Assembly: GCA_000526575.1 (NCBI GenBank)
Contig: JAGI01000003.1
Span: forward strand, 310,001-374,000
Source: Clostridium sp. 12(A)
GTDB lineage: Bacteria; Bacillota; Clostridia; Lachnospirales; Lachnospiraceae
Direction: 5' to 3'
Length of the DNA: 64,000 nt
Shown here: in pieces, positions 25,221 through 33,347 of the stretch
How the letters are laid out: every line of letters starts with the position of its first letter
Numbering within the stretch: position 1 is the stretch's first letter
Notes under the pieces: generated by a model
What the model was told of the DNA's origin: nothing
Seen by the model: the letters and a program-made list of their open reading frames with translations, nothing else
The model's database searches: none
Program-made: the position numbers and the translations under genes

Positions 25221-26192
25221 TTACTCGAACATGGGAATGATATGTTCTGTAACCAGTTCCAGTTTATTGTTCGGCCTAAGGGAAAAAAGAGCGGTAAGAG
25301 CAACCACCATTTTTTTAACGGGATGGACAAAAATCATGTTACCTCCATCTCCGATTGCTGCATAGCAAAGGCCGCTCTTTGTCGGAATGATCCACCATAA
25401 ATACCCATATGGCAGCTCTCCCCAACGGCTTTTTTCCTTTGTGCTTTCCTCAATCCAATTAGAAGCTAAGATCTGCCTTCCATGATAAATACCCCCATTT
25501 AAGTATAATTCACCAACCTTAGCCATATCCCGGGGTGTTAAGCACAGTCCCCAGCCAGCAGTGTTGACTCCCGTTTTATCCACGATCCAGCCACTGGAAT
25601 ATTTGCTTTTTATGAAGGATATGTGCTCTTCCTTATCACGGATCTCCTTACTTTGAGGCACTGCTATGTCCATAGGTACCAATAGATTTTCTGCGGCAAA
25701 ATCAAGGACGGATCGCCCTGTGGCTCTTACAAGAATCCCGGATAATATCTGAGCTCCAACCGTAGAATACTTAAATTCACCTGTAATTCCAGACCTTCCT
25801 CCCAGCAGATCAAGAGCTGCTTTTGTCCAGTCATCGCTTTTATACACCTTGGTATATGGTTCCGACCTGTACTTATAGGGTGCAGTCATTGTCAGCATAT
25901 GTCTAAGGGTGACTTCCTGAATTGTTTTTTCTCCACGTTTTACTTTATACTCCGGAAAGAATTCTAAAACCTTTTGATCCACATCTTTAATATATCCCTT
26001 GTCAATGGCAATGCCTATGAGGGCTGATATTATGCTTTTTGTAACAGACATCACATGTACCGTATCCTGAGAAGTATAACCGTTAAAATACCCTTCGTAT
26101 ACCATTCTTCCATTTTTCAATACGATGACACCTGTAACATTATTATATTCTGTTTTAATTTGTTTTTCAAAGCCTATTATCTTTTCGTCCAT
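25221..26192 (-). CDS. Serine hydrolase of the class C beta-lactamase-like family
   Basis: 323 aa, no signal peptide, so cytosolic. The nucleophile motif SVTK (49-52) of the SxxK superfamily is present; the second motif is FKYSTVGAQ (YST instead of the usual YSN) and the third is GDGGN instead of HxG/KTG. Such proteins include esterases, DD-peptidases and amidases rather than true beta-lactamases. AAGGAGG precedes the ATG. The AraC gene follows closely, so the two may be co-expressed. Confidence 0.85.
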   Translation of the reverse strand: MDEKIIGFEKQIKTEYNNVTGVIVLKNGRMVYEGYFNGYTSQDTVHVMSVTKSIISALIGIAIDKGYIKDVDQKVLEFFPEYKVKRGEKTIQEVTLRHMLTMTAPYKYRSEPYTKVYKSDDWTKAALDLLGGRSGITGEFKYSTVGAQILSGILVRATGRSVLDFAAENLLVPMDIAVPQSKEIRDKEEHISFIKSKYSSGWIVDKTGVNTAGWGLCLTPRDMAKVGELYLNGGIYHGRQILASNWIEESTKEKSRWGELPYGYLWWIIPTKSGLCYAAIGDGGNMIFVHPVKKMVVALTALFSLRPNNKLELVTEHIIPMFE

Positions 26193-26360
26193 GATTCCTC
26201 CTTAAAATGCTCCTATTATGAGGATTTCAAAATCTGCCTTAGTCACTATCTGCCTTCCTCATTTCTTGTATCATTCCTATTGTAAGGAAAAAGGGCTTTT
26301 ATTACCTGATTATTTGTGCGGAGCAGTGACAGGTACCATACCCGTAATCTCTTATATACA

Positions 26361-26394
26361 AAAAGACTCTACGGAGTTCCCATAGAGTCCTTTT
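26361..26394 (-). terminator. Terminator after the P-type ATPase gene
   Basis: AAAGACTCTA pairs with TAGAGTCCTTT around a short loop; on the minus strand a TTTTTG tail follows. It starts 12 bp past the ATPase stop codon. Confidence 0.8.
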
Positions 26395-26405
26395 GACAAT
26401 TCTTA

Positions 26406-29015
26406 TTAATTTCTGTTATTTATTATTTTTGAAATCTGGATGATAACCGTAGGAATGAATGCCAATCCATAGATCATTCCCAGCTGGTTCCCGCTTAATG
26501 GTGCCACGGAAAAGAGTCTGGAAAGCAGAGGTACAAACATTACCATGTGAAGCAGTATCACTCCGGCGATAAATGCACCGAGGCTGTACCAGTTGGTGGA
26601 GAATCCTATTTTGAAAAGGGAATATTTGCTTCTGCAGTTAAACCCATGGAACAACCGGGATAAGGTCAGTGTAGCAAATGCCATGGTGCTGGCTACTGCC
26701 GGGCTTCCTGTTTTCAGTCCCATGTGGAAAGCTGTCATGGTACAGGCTGCGATTAAAGTACCCTGCATCAGAAGCTTTAAGAGGAAACCTTTTGTAAGAA
26801 TCCCTTCCTTTGGATCTCTTGGCTTTTCTCCTAACAAATCATGCTCTGCAGGCTCCATACCAATGGCAATGGCCGGAAGGGAATCTGTAAGCAGATTGAT
26901 AAAGAGCAGATGCACCGGAGCAAATGGGATTGGAAGCGCCATAAGGGAAGTGTAGAGAACCGATAGAATTCCGGCTGTATTGCCTGACAGCAAAAACTGA
27001 ATGGCATTTTTTATATTCCGGTACACATTTCGTCCATTGGCAACGGCTTTTATAATCGTGGCAAAATTATCATCAGAAAGAATCATGGAGGCCGCATCCT
27101 TGGAAACCTCGGTACCGGTAATTCCCATAGCTACCCCGATATCCGCCTTTTTTAAGGCCGGGGCATCGTTGACACCATCTCCGGTCATGGCAACAATATT
27201 GCCTCTTCTCTGCCATGCATCTACAATTCGAATCTTATTTTCCGGTGATACTCTGGCATAAACGGAGGTTTTTGTAATCTTCTCATCAAGCTCTTTGTCA
27301 GTCATACCATCAAGCTCCGCCCCTGTCACAGCCAGGTCCCCTTCTTCAAAGATGCCGATCTGCTTCGCGATGGCTGTCGCTGTGATCTTATGGTCCCCAG
27401 TGATCATGACCGGACGGATTCCCGCACGCTTTGCATCAGAAACGGCTGCCTTTGACTCTTCCCTTGGCGGATCCACCATGGATACCAGTCCAAGGAATAT
27501 AAATCCATTTTCCGAGTTTAACGAAAGGACATGATCTTTTTCCACTTCCTTGTAGGCAAATCCCAGAACACGCAGACCATTTTCGGAAAATCTCATGTTC
27601 TGATTTATAATTTCTTCCCGATCCTTTTGGTCAAGCTCTCTGATGCCTTCTGACGTACGGATATGAGTCATGCGGTCTAATAATACATCAACGGCTCCTT
27701 TGGTCAAAACAGTTGGAACGCCGTGAAGATGGTATTTGGTGCTCATAAGCTTACGGTCTGAATCAAAGGGAAGCTCTTCCAGACGGTGCATTAAATCCCT
27801 TAAATAATGATGACTTACTTTTATTTTCCCTGTCATCTCAAGAAGGGCATATTCCGTCGGATCACCGATTCCCTTTCCTTCCACAATGGCTGAGTCATTG
27901 GTAAGGACCGCATCGTAGATTAAGTACCGGTGAAGCTGGCTGCTGATATCAAGGTCCTCAGGTGTAATCGTCGTTCCATCGATATAGATATCCTGAACCG
28001 TCATCTTATTCTGGGTCAGGGTTCCTGTCTTGTCGGAGCAGATGACTGAAACACAGCCAAGACTTTCCACTGCCTTTAATTCTTTGATAATGGCATTTTC
28101 TTTGGCCATTCTCTGAGTTCCCATGGCCTGAACAATGGTCACAATGGAGCTTAATGCCTCTGGAATGGCTGCTACTGCAAGTGCTACAGCAAACATGAGA
28201 GAATCCAGAACCAGCATTCTGCGGTAAAGGCTTAAGAGAAATACTAACCCACAAATGATCATAATCACGAATGCAAGACGGCTGGAAAACTGGTCCATGC
28301 TGGCCTGGAGGGGTGTCTTCTTTTCTTTTGTGGCATTCATAAGACTGGCGATCTTACCGATTTCCGTGTTCATCCCCGTGCCGGTAACTGCGACAACAGC
28401 TCTTCCATAGGTCACTAGACTGCCGGAATAGACCATGTTCGTACGGTCTGCCAGGGGCATATCCAGTTCAAATACAGCATCTTCTTTATCTACATTGGTG
28501 GATTCCCCAGTCAGGGAGCTTTCATTGACCTGGAGGGAATAATTATTTAAAGTTCTGCCGTCAGCCACTACCATATCCCCAGCCTCAAGGAGAAGGATAT
28601 CTCCCGGAACTACGTTCCTGGAATCAATCTCAATTTTCTGACCATCCCTTATGACCTTTGCCGTTGGTGAAGACAATGACTTTAAGCTTTCCAGTGATTT
28701 CTGGGCCTTTTCATGCTGTACGGTTCCTAATATGGCATTTAATAATATAACCGCCACAATGACAACCGTGCTTTCTACATTTCCGGATAACATGGAAATG
28801 GTGGCAGCTACAATGAGTATAATGACCAGGAGATCCTTAAACTGTTCGGCAAAGACCTGGAGCGTACTTTTCTTTTTGCCTTCTTTAAGAACGTTTTCTC
28901 CCTTTTTTAAAAGCTCGGCGGCTTCCTTAGAGCTTAATCCTTCCTTTTTCGTATGAAGCTCCTTTAAAACCTCTTCACCACTTTTTTGATACCAATCCTT
29001 CAAACTTTCCTCCAT
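26406..29015 (-). CDS. P2A-type cation-transporting ATPase, probable manganese or calcium exporter
   Basis: 869 aa from ATG 29015 (GAGGA 7 bases upstream; a 10-residue extension is possible). Cation_ATPase_N, E1-E2 domain, phosphorylation site DKTGTLTQN at D328, the hinge TGDGVNDAPALKKADIG and about ten membrane helices place it among SERCA/PMCA-like pumps. P2A pumps export Ca2+ or Mn2+ from the cytoplasm. The leader carries a yybP-ykoY-type manganese riboswitch, and L. lactis YoaB is a known pump controlled that way, so Mn2+ export is favoured. Confidence 0.93.
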   Translation of the reverse strand: MEESLKDWYQKSGEEVLKELHTKKEGLSSKEAAELLKKGENVLKEGKKKSTLQVFAEQFKDLLVIILIVAATISMLSGNVESTVVIVAVILLNAILGTVQHEKAQKSLESLKSLSSPTAKVIRDGQKIEIDSRNVVPGDILLLEAGDMVVADGRTLNNYSLQVNESSLTGESTNVDKEDAVFELDMPLADRTNMVYSGSLVTYGRAVVAVTGTGMNTEIGKIASLMNATKEKKTPLQASMDQFSSRLAFVIMIICGLVFLLSLYRRMLVLDSLMFAVALAVAAIPEALSSIVTIVQAMGTQRMAKENAIIKELKAVESLGCVSVICSDKTGTLTQNKMTVQDIYIDGTTITPEDLDISSQLHRYLIYDAVLTNDSAIVEGKGIGDPTEYALLEMTGKIKVSHHYLRDLMHRLEELPFDSDRKLMSTKYHLHGVPTVLTKGAVDVLLDRMTHIRTSEGIRELDQKDREEIINQNMRFSENGLRVLGFAYKEVEKDHVLSLNSENGFIFLGLVSMVDPPREESKAAVSDAKRAGIRPVMITGDHKITATAIAKQIGIFEEGDLAVTGAELDGMTDKELDEKITKTSVYARVSPENKIRIVDAWQRRGNIVAMTGDGVNDAPALKKADIGVAMGITGTEVSKDAASMILSDDNFATIIKAVANGRNVYRNIKNAIQFLLSGNTAGILSVLYTSLMALPIPFAPVHLLFINLLTDSLPAIAIGMEPAEHDLLGEKPRDPKEGILTKGFLLKLLMQGTLIAACTMTAFHMGLKTGSPAVASTMAFATLTLSRLFHGFNCRSKYSLFKIGFSTNWYSLGAFIAGVILLHMVMFVPLLSRLFSVAPLSGNQLGMIYGLAFIPTVIIQISKIINNRN

Positions 29016-29085
29016 TCCGCTGTCCTCAATCACACAGCCACGCAAAAATCCTCCACAGGCTACTTATAACATCTCAAAAAAGTAT

Positions 29086-29151
29086 AAAAAAAAGACCATT
29101 AATGCATTCTTTTATGGATGACGTATCCACAAATAAATACATTAAAAGTCT
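29086..29151 (-). terminator. Riboswitch-controlled terminator
   Basis: On the minus strand AGACTTTTAATGTATT (29136-29151) pairs with AATGCATTAATGGTCT (29093-29108) around an inner TGGAT/ATCCA hairpin, followed by eight T. The 5' arm of this stem is the 3' arm of the aptamer P1 helix, so aptamer and terminator exclude each other. Confidence 0.8.
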
Positions 29152-29234
29152 GGTAACCACCTTTGGGCATGCACCACCAGGCTGCTTTTAAAAGCCGGAT
29201 GTTGACAGTGCATTAAAACTACTCCCTTTTAACG
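29140..29234 (-). ncRNA. yybP-ykoY (manganese) riboswitch aptamer
   Basis: Minus-strand RNA with P1 CGTTAAAAG (29226-29234) pairing with CTTTTAATG (29140-29148), the family-typical GGGAGTAG just inside P1, a P2 helix ATGCAC/GTGCAT, GTCAACAT and a distal arm ending in GGTGGTTACC. The element precedes a P-type ATPase, a known target class. Recognised by eye; a covariance-model search would settle it. Confidence 0.8.
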
Positions 29235-29280
29235 AATCTGTTATTCAGTTGTTTGTTTTCAATTCTTTTTGAGTAAGGAC

Positions 29281-29309
29281 ATTATACGTTGAAATAATTC
29301 ATTTGTCAA
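29281..29309 (-). promoter_or_regulatory. Promoter of the riboswitch-ATPase transcript
   Basis: Minus-strand TTGACA (29304-29309), exact 17-bp spacer, TATAAT (29281-29286): a consensus vegetative promoter about 45 bp upstream of aptamer P1. Confidence 0.9.
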
Positions 29310-29440
29310 TATGGTTTTCCTGACATAAATTTCCTGGTCTGAAAAGATAAAATTAATGTACAAAAACCAAAGAATAAAAACATAATTAAGGTCAATAATA
29401 CTTAAATCGGTATAAAATATTCCGATTTTCCATTTTATTC

Positions 29441-29468
29441 TTGTCAAAGGATTAAAATGTGCTACTAT
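29441..29468 (+). promoter_or_regulatory. Promoter of the ATPase/TOPRIM-like pair
   Basis: TTGTCA (29441-29446), 16-bp spacer, TACTAT (29463-29468), 32 bp upstream of the ATPase ATG. Confidence 0.6.
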
Positions 29469-29500
29469 AGAATTAATTATATGGAAAGGAAACCAGGTGT

Positions 29501-30904
29501 ATGAACGATACCTCCGTCCGAATTAGTAAAATAGAAATATCGGGATTTAAAAATACACAGTATGGGCAGATTGAGATGCCCTCTGCCATTGAAAAGAACT
29601 TCTTCTCCTCATCAGCTGACATACTGGGAATCTATGGTCAGAACGGCTCCGGGAAAACCGCTGTAATCGAGGCCATGGCTCTCCTACAGATACTCCTTAC
29701 GGGAAAATCTCTTCCCAAAGAAACCGGTCATTATATTTCAGAGGACATGGATTCTTTAAAAATCAGTGTAACCTTTATGATTCAGACTCCTGATAAGGCC
29801 TCTCTGGCTGAATATTCTGTCATTCTAGGAAAATTACCAGAAGGGGAGATTGAGATTTCAAAGGAAACACTGACCGCTTCCCTATGGACCGGGGAGAAAT
29901 TTGAAAACAGGAAGAATTTAATTGACTACTCCTCTTCCTCTAAGGGTCCCGTTTTTACCCCAAAATACCGCTTTGACCAGTTGGTACGGTGCAATGAAGA
30001 AAACAAAATCAACTTAAACGTAGCCAAACGACTGGCTCAGAAAAATATGGTCTCTTTTCTCTTTGGAAGTGAGGGAAGAACTATATTTCTTTCTGCTCCT
30101 CATGAGATTTCAGAAGAATACGCCTACATCATCAGAGCGCTGTATCAGTATGCCAGCTATAACCTGTTTGTCATCACCAGCGCCCATTCCGGTTCCATTA
30201 GCATGAATTTCATGCTCCCCTTTGCATTCCGGCTTCAGGTAGGAAAAAAGGTGGAAAAGGGCGAGCTTCCCATACGCCTTGACGGCCCTTCCATCATCAC
30301 CAAAGAACAATACCGGATTGTAAACCAGATCATAGAGGATATGAATGCCGTCATTTCAGCAATGATTCCCGGACTCTCCATCGCCATTCACAACTTTGGG
30401 GAGCAGCTGCGGGAAAATGGCTCAGAAGGCTATAAGATTGAACTGATTTCAAAACGGGATGATATTATTATTCCTTTAAAATACGAGTCCGAAGGAATTA
30501 TTAAGATTATATCGGTGTTAAATGTCCTGATGTGCATCTATAACCACCCTTCCATGTGCCTGATTATCGATGAACTGGATGCCGGTATTTATGAATACCT
30601 TCTTGGAGAGCTGCTTTCCGTCATGGAAAAGGGAGCCAAGGGACAGCTGATCTTTACCTCCCACAACCTGCGTGCTCTGGAAATGCTCCATAGAAAAAGC
30701 ATAGTTTTTTCCACCACCAACCCTTGTAACCGCTACATCCGTCTCCAGAACGTGAAAAACAGCAATAATCTGAGAGATCTTTATTTGAGAAGCATCACCT
30801 TAGGCGGACAGCGGGAAGCCGTTTACGCAGAAACAGATACCGTGGAGATTGGGCGGGCCTTTCGAAGAGCCGGAAAGGGGGCTTTCCATGATATCCAAAA
30901 GTAA
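29501..30904 (+). CDS. AAA (OLD/RloA-like) ATPase, candidate defence protein
   Basis: 467 aa ABC/SMC-like AAA ATPase. Walker A GQNGSGKT at 46-53 follows the FKN...YGQIEMP N-terminal strand pair typical of AAA_15/AAA_21 proteins; Walker B CLIIDELD at ~353-360 (D357, E358) and a H-loop (FTSHNLRALE) close the site. There is no C-terminal TOPRIM domain, unlike OLD nucleases; instead the next gene, overlapping by 17 bp, supplies a TOPRIM-like protein. This split arrangement resembles RloA-RloB and the PARIS AriA-AriB pair. A role in phage sensing is inferred. AAAGGA-type RBS upstream. Confidence 0.85.
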   Translation: MNDTSVRISKIEISGFKNTQYGQIEMPSAIEKNFFSSSADILGIYGQNGSGKTAVIEAMALLQILLTGKSLPKETGHYISEDMDSLKISVTFMIQTPDKASLAEYSVILGKLPEGEIEISKETLTASLWTGEKFENRKNLIDYSSSSKGPVFTPKYRFDQLVRCNEENKINLNVAKRLAQKNMVSFLFGSEGRTIFLSAPHEISEEYAYIIRALYQYASYNLFVITSAHSGSISMNFMLPFAFRLQVGKKVEKGELPIRLDGPSIITKEQYRIVNQIIEDMNAVISAMIPGLSIAIHNFGEQLRENGSEGYKIELISKRDDIIIPLKYESEGIIKIISVLNVLMCIYNHPSMCLIIDELDAGIYEYLLGELLSVMEKGAKGQLIFTSHNLRALEMLHRKSIVFSTTNPCNRYIRLQNVKNSNNLRDLYLRSITLGGQREAVYAETDTVEIGRAFRRAGKGAFHDIQK

Positions 30905-31583
30905 AAAAGTCCTCCTCTTCATTGCAGAAGGGCCTACGGATGAAGACACCCTAAGCCCTGTTTTAAAGAAAATATTTCATAATGAAGAGGTACGCTTTCA
31001 TATTGTCCATGGTGATATGACCAGCAACTGGGCCGTCTCTGTGAATAATGCAGTAAAGACCGTATATCAGCATGTGGAAACAGAGAGAAAGCGGTATGGT
31101 TACCAGAGAAATGATATTTTAAAGGTCATCCATCTGGTAGATATTGACGGGGCATTTATTCCCCCTGACAAAATCATGTATCAAAAGGTTAGGGACATTC
31201 AATACTTTGACGACCGGGTAGAAGCCTCGAACCCCAAACGGGTCCAGGAGCGAAATGAGAGGAAATCACAGATTTTAAATAAGCTGTCTGAAACCGGTAA
31301 AGTAGGAACCCTCCCATACCGTGTATATTATTTCTCCCGAAACCTAGAGCATGTGTTTCATGACAGAAATGGTAATCTTTCCGATGAAGAGAAGGTGAAC
31401 TTTGCAGATTCCTTTGCAGACCATTACCTTACGGATCCGGAAGGGTTTATATCCTTTTTATCAAACAGTGATTTTACGGTGCCAGGGGATTATAACGATA
31501 CCTGGACATTCATAGGAAAAGGCTTAAATTCCCTTCATCGCCACAGCAACTTTCACTTATTATTTCAGTCCATGGCATTATAA
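30888..31583 (+). CDS. TOPRIM/RloB-like protein, candidate defence effector
   Basis: 231 aa from ATG 30888 (GAAAGGGGG upstream). The N-terminal pattern FIAEGPTDEDTL (E14) and later HLVDIDG (D85, D87) matches the Glu...DxD metal-binding core of TOPRIM folds; C-terminal NLEHVFH (153-159) and HRHSNFHLLF (218-227) are likely family-specific catalytic or binding blocks. Length suits RloB/DUF4435-type partners of defence ATPases. It overlaps the ATPase gene by 17 bp, so the two are translated together. Nuclease activity (on DNA or tRNA) is inferred; the exact family is not certain. Confidence 0.7.
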   Translation: MISKSKKVLLFIAEGPTDEDTLSPVLKKIFHNEEVRFHIVHGDMTSNWAVSVNNAVKTVYQHVETERKRYGYQRNDILKVIHLVDIDGAFIPPDKIMYQKVRDIQYFDDRVEASNPKRVQERNERKSQILNKLSETGKVGTLPYRVYYFSRNLEHVFHDRNGNLSDEEKVNFADSFADHYLTDPEGFISFLSNSDFTVPGDYNDTWTFIGKGLNSLHRHSNFHLLFQSMAL

Positions 31584-33199
31584 ACGCATATGCCATTTAA
31601 AAAGGTCTGGCAAACAGAAACGTTTGATATTCGTTCCGGATGGCATTTGCGGATATCCTCAGATAGTACAGTAAAATCTGCTGCCATTCCAGGCAGGAGC
31701 GTTCCTTTTTCCTCTTCCTCAAAGCTGGCTTTTGCTCCCATGGCTGTAAAGGTATAAAGAGCTTCTTCCACTGTAAGGGACTGTTCCGGTAAAAAGGTCT
31801 TTCTTCCATCTAATGTAGTTCTTGTGACCGCGCACTGAATGCCTGCCAGCACATCTCCATGCTCCACCGGAGCATCAGAGCCATTGGATACCGTAACGCC
31901 CATATCCAATAAGGTCTTAAATGCATAGGTGCTGGCAGCCCGTTCCCTTCCTACACGATTCTCAACAATATGATTATCATGATCCATAAATATGGTCTGC
32001 ACATAGGCATGGAGATTCCACTCCTTTAAGGTTTTAATCAGCTCTGGCGTGGTTATTTGGCAATGAACGATTCCATGGCGCATGGGATTGTCCTTCTTTC
32101 CTTTAAGTGCCTTTATCATGGACTTTGTGGTCATTTTCATGGCCTTGTCTCCAATGGTATGAACAGCCACCTGCATTCCATGAGAGGCTCCGTAGCTTAT
32201 CCTTTGATCTAACTCCTCTTGACTGTAGATAGAGATACCGCAGTTATCAGGGTGTTCTATATTATCAGCATATGGAGTTTCTAACGAGGCTGTTCTTGCT
32301 CCAAGGGAGCCATCTTCAATTATCTTTAAAGGGCCTATGGTGAAAAACTCACTGCCTTTTCCGGTCCTATATCCACTGCCAAAAAAATCATCCAACTCTT
32401 TTTGATCTGGCAGGAGGCACTGTTCATATACCTTTACGGTCAGCCGTCCCTCTTTCTCCAGTTCCTCATAGGCTTCTATCACCGTCTTATATGAAAGTCC
32501 GGGAAAGGCACCAAAATCGTCACTTTGTACAGAAGTGATTCCATAAGAATTTAACCATTTCATTGCCCGCAGCATATAAGCCTTCACAACCTCTTTATCT
32601 GGCGGCGGTACCTTTGTGCTGACCAGATTGATTGCATACTCACGAAGAATACCAGTAGGCTCTCCCGCCTCATCTCTATCAATGGAACCTCTTTCCGGGT
32701 TCTTGGTTCCTTTTCTGATACCAGCTGCTAAAAGGGCCGCGGTATTGGCACACGCGATGTGTCCGCAGGAGCGGTAAATGAGTATGGGCCGGTCCTTGGA
32801 CACCAGATCCAGATCCTGGCGGGTGGGCAGCCGTTTATCAACAATAAATTGCTCCTGATTCCAGCCTCTTAAAACGATCCATTCTCCTGAACTTTTCTCA
32901 ATTTCCTGTTGAACGCCATATAATACCTCAACGATTTCCTCTACGGAGGAGGTATGCCTTGAAAGGTCAGGACAGCTTAATGCATAACCGTACAGAAGAA
33001 GGTGCAAGTGGGAATCAATAAAACCAGGGACCAGGAAAGCCCCTTTCATATCATGCCATACCGTTTCTGTTTCCTGAGCCCATCTTTTTGCCTTTGAAAG
33101 GTCGCCAACAAAAGCCACTCTTCCACCCTCAACTCCCATTACTTCTGCATCCATGCCCTTTTTTACAAATATGACACCATTATAATAGATATCCATCAT
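31565..33199 (-). CDS. Amidohydrolase family protein, YtcJ-like
   Basis: 544 aa from ATG 33199 (GAGGA upstream; the ATG at 33196 is equally possible). Metal-dependent hydrolase fold with the N-terminal beta-sandwich, first metal motif DSHLHLLLYG, a mid-barrel VHTIGDKAM and the late NGSDAPVEHGD Asp. This is the YtcJ/AtzC-like amidohydrolase-3 group, whose substrates are mostly unknown. It is monocistronic and its 3' end overlaps the TOPRIM-like gene tail by 19 bp in convergent orientation, so the two transcripts could interfere. Confidence 0.87.
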   Translation of the reverse strand: MMDIYYNGVIFVKKGMDAEVMGVEGGRVAFVGDLSKAKRWAQETETVWHDMKGAFLVPGFIDSHLHLLLYGYALSCPDLSRHTSSVEEIVEVLYGVQQEIEKSSGEWIVLRGWNQEQFIVDKRLPTRQDLDLVSKDRPILIYRSCGHIACANTAALLAAGIRKGTKNPERGSIDRDEAGEPTGILREYAINLVSTKVPPPDKEVVKAYMLRAMKWLNSYGITSVQSDDFGAFPGLSYKTVIEAYEELEKEGRLTVKVYEQCLLPDQKELDDFFGSGYRTGKGSEFFTIGPLKIIEDGSLGARTASLETPYADNIEHPDNCGISIYSQEELDQRISYGASHGMQVAVHTIGDKAMKMTTKSMIKALKGKKDNPMRHGIVHCQITTPELIKTLKEWNLHAYVQTIFMDHDNHIVENRVGRERAASTYAFKTLLDMGVTVSNGSDAPVEHGDVLAGIQCAVTRTTLDGRKTFLPEQSLTVEEALYTFTAMGAKASFEEEEKGTLLPGMAADFTVLSEDIRKCHPERISNVSVCQTFLNGICVYNAMD

Positions 33200-33285
33200 C
33201 TCTATCCTCACCAAAATTATAGGAAAAATCTTGTTTGTCAGACGCCAGCTCATCTGGCTTTTTCTGTTAGTAACAATTTTATTCC

Positions 33286-33326
33286 AAAAAAAGCAGCAGA
33301 CAAAGCCTGTAAGGTCTGTCTGCTGC
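33286..33326 (-). terminator. Terminator of pnp
   Basis: GCAGCAGACA (33293-33302) pairs with TGTCTGCTGC (33317-33326); seven T follow on the minus strand. It sits 22 bp past the pnp stop. Confidence 0.88.
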
Positions 33327-33347
33327 CTGTCATACGGCTAAGCCGTT

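Noticed and set aside
25221-26192. Beta-lactamase resistance gene
   Set aside because: No signal peptide, and the second and third active-site motifs depart from true beta-lactamases; better called a serine hydrolase.
29259-29447. 62-codon open frame on the minus strand
   Set aside because: It overlaps the consensus promoter and start of the riboswitch transcript, is AT-rich, and has no ribosome binding site.
33242-33266. Plus-strand hairpin with T-run (GCCAG/CTGGC)
   Set aside because: It faces away from any gene that could use it; no plus-strand transcript ends nearby.
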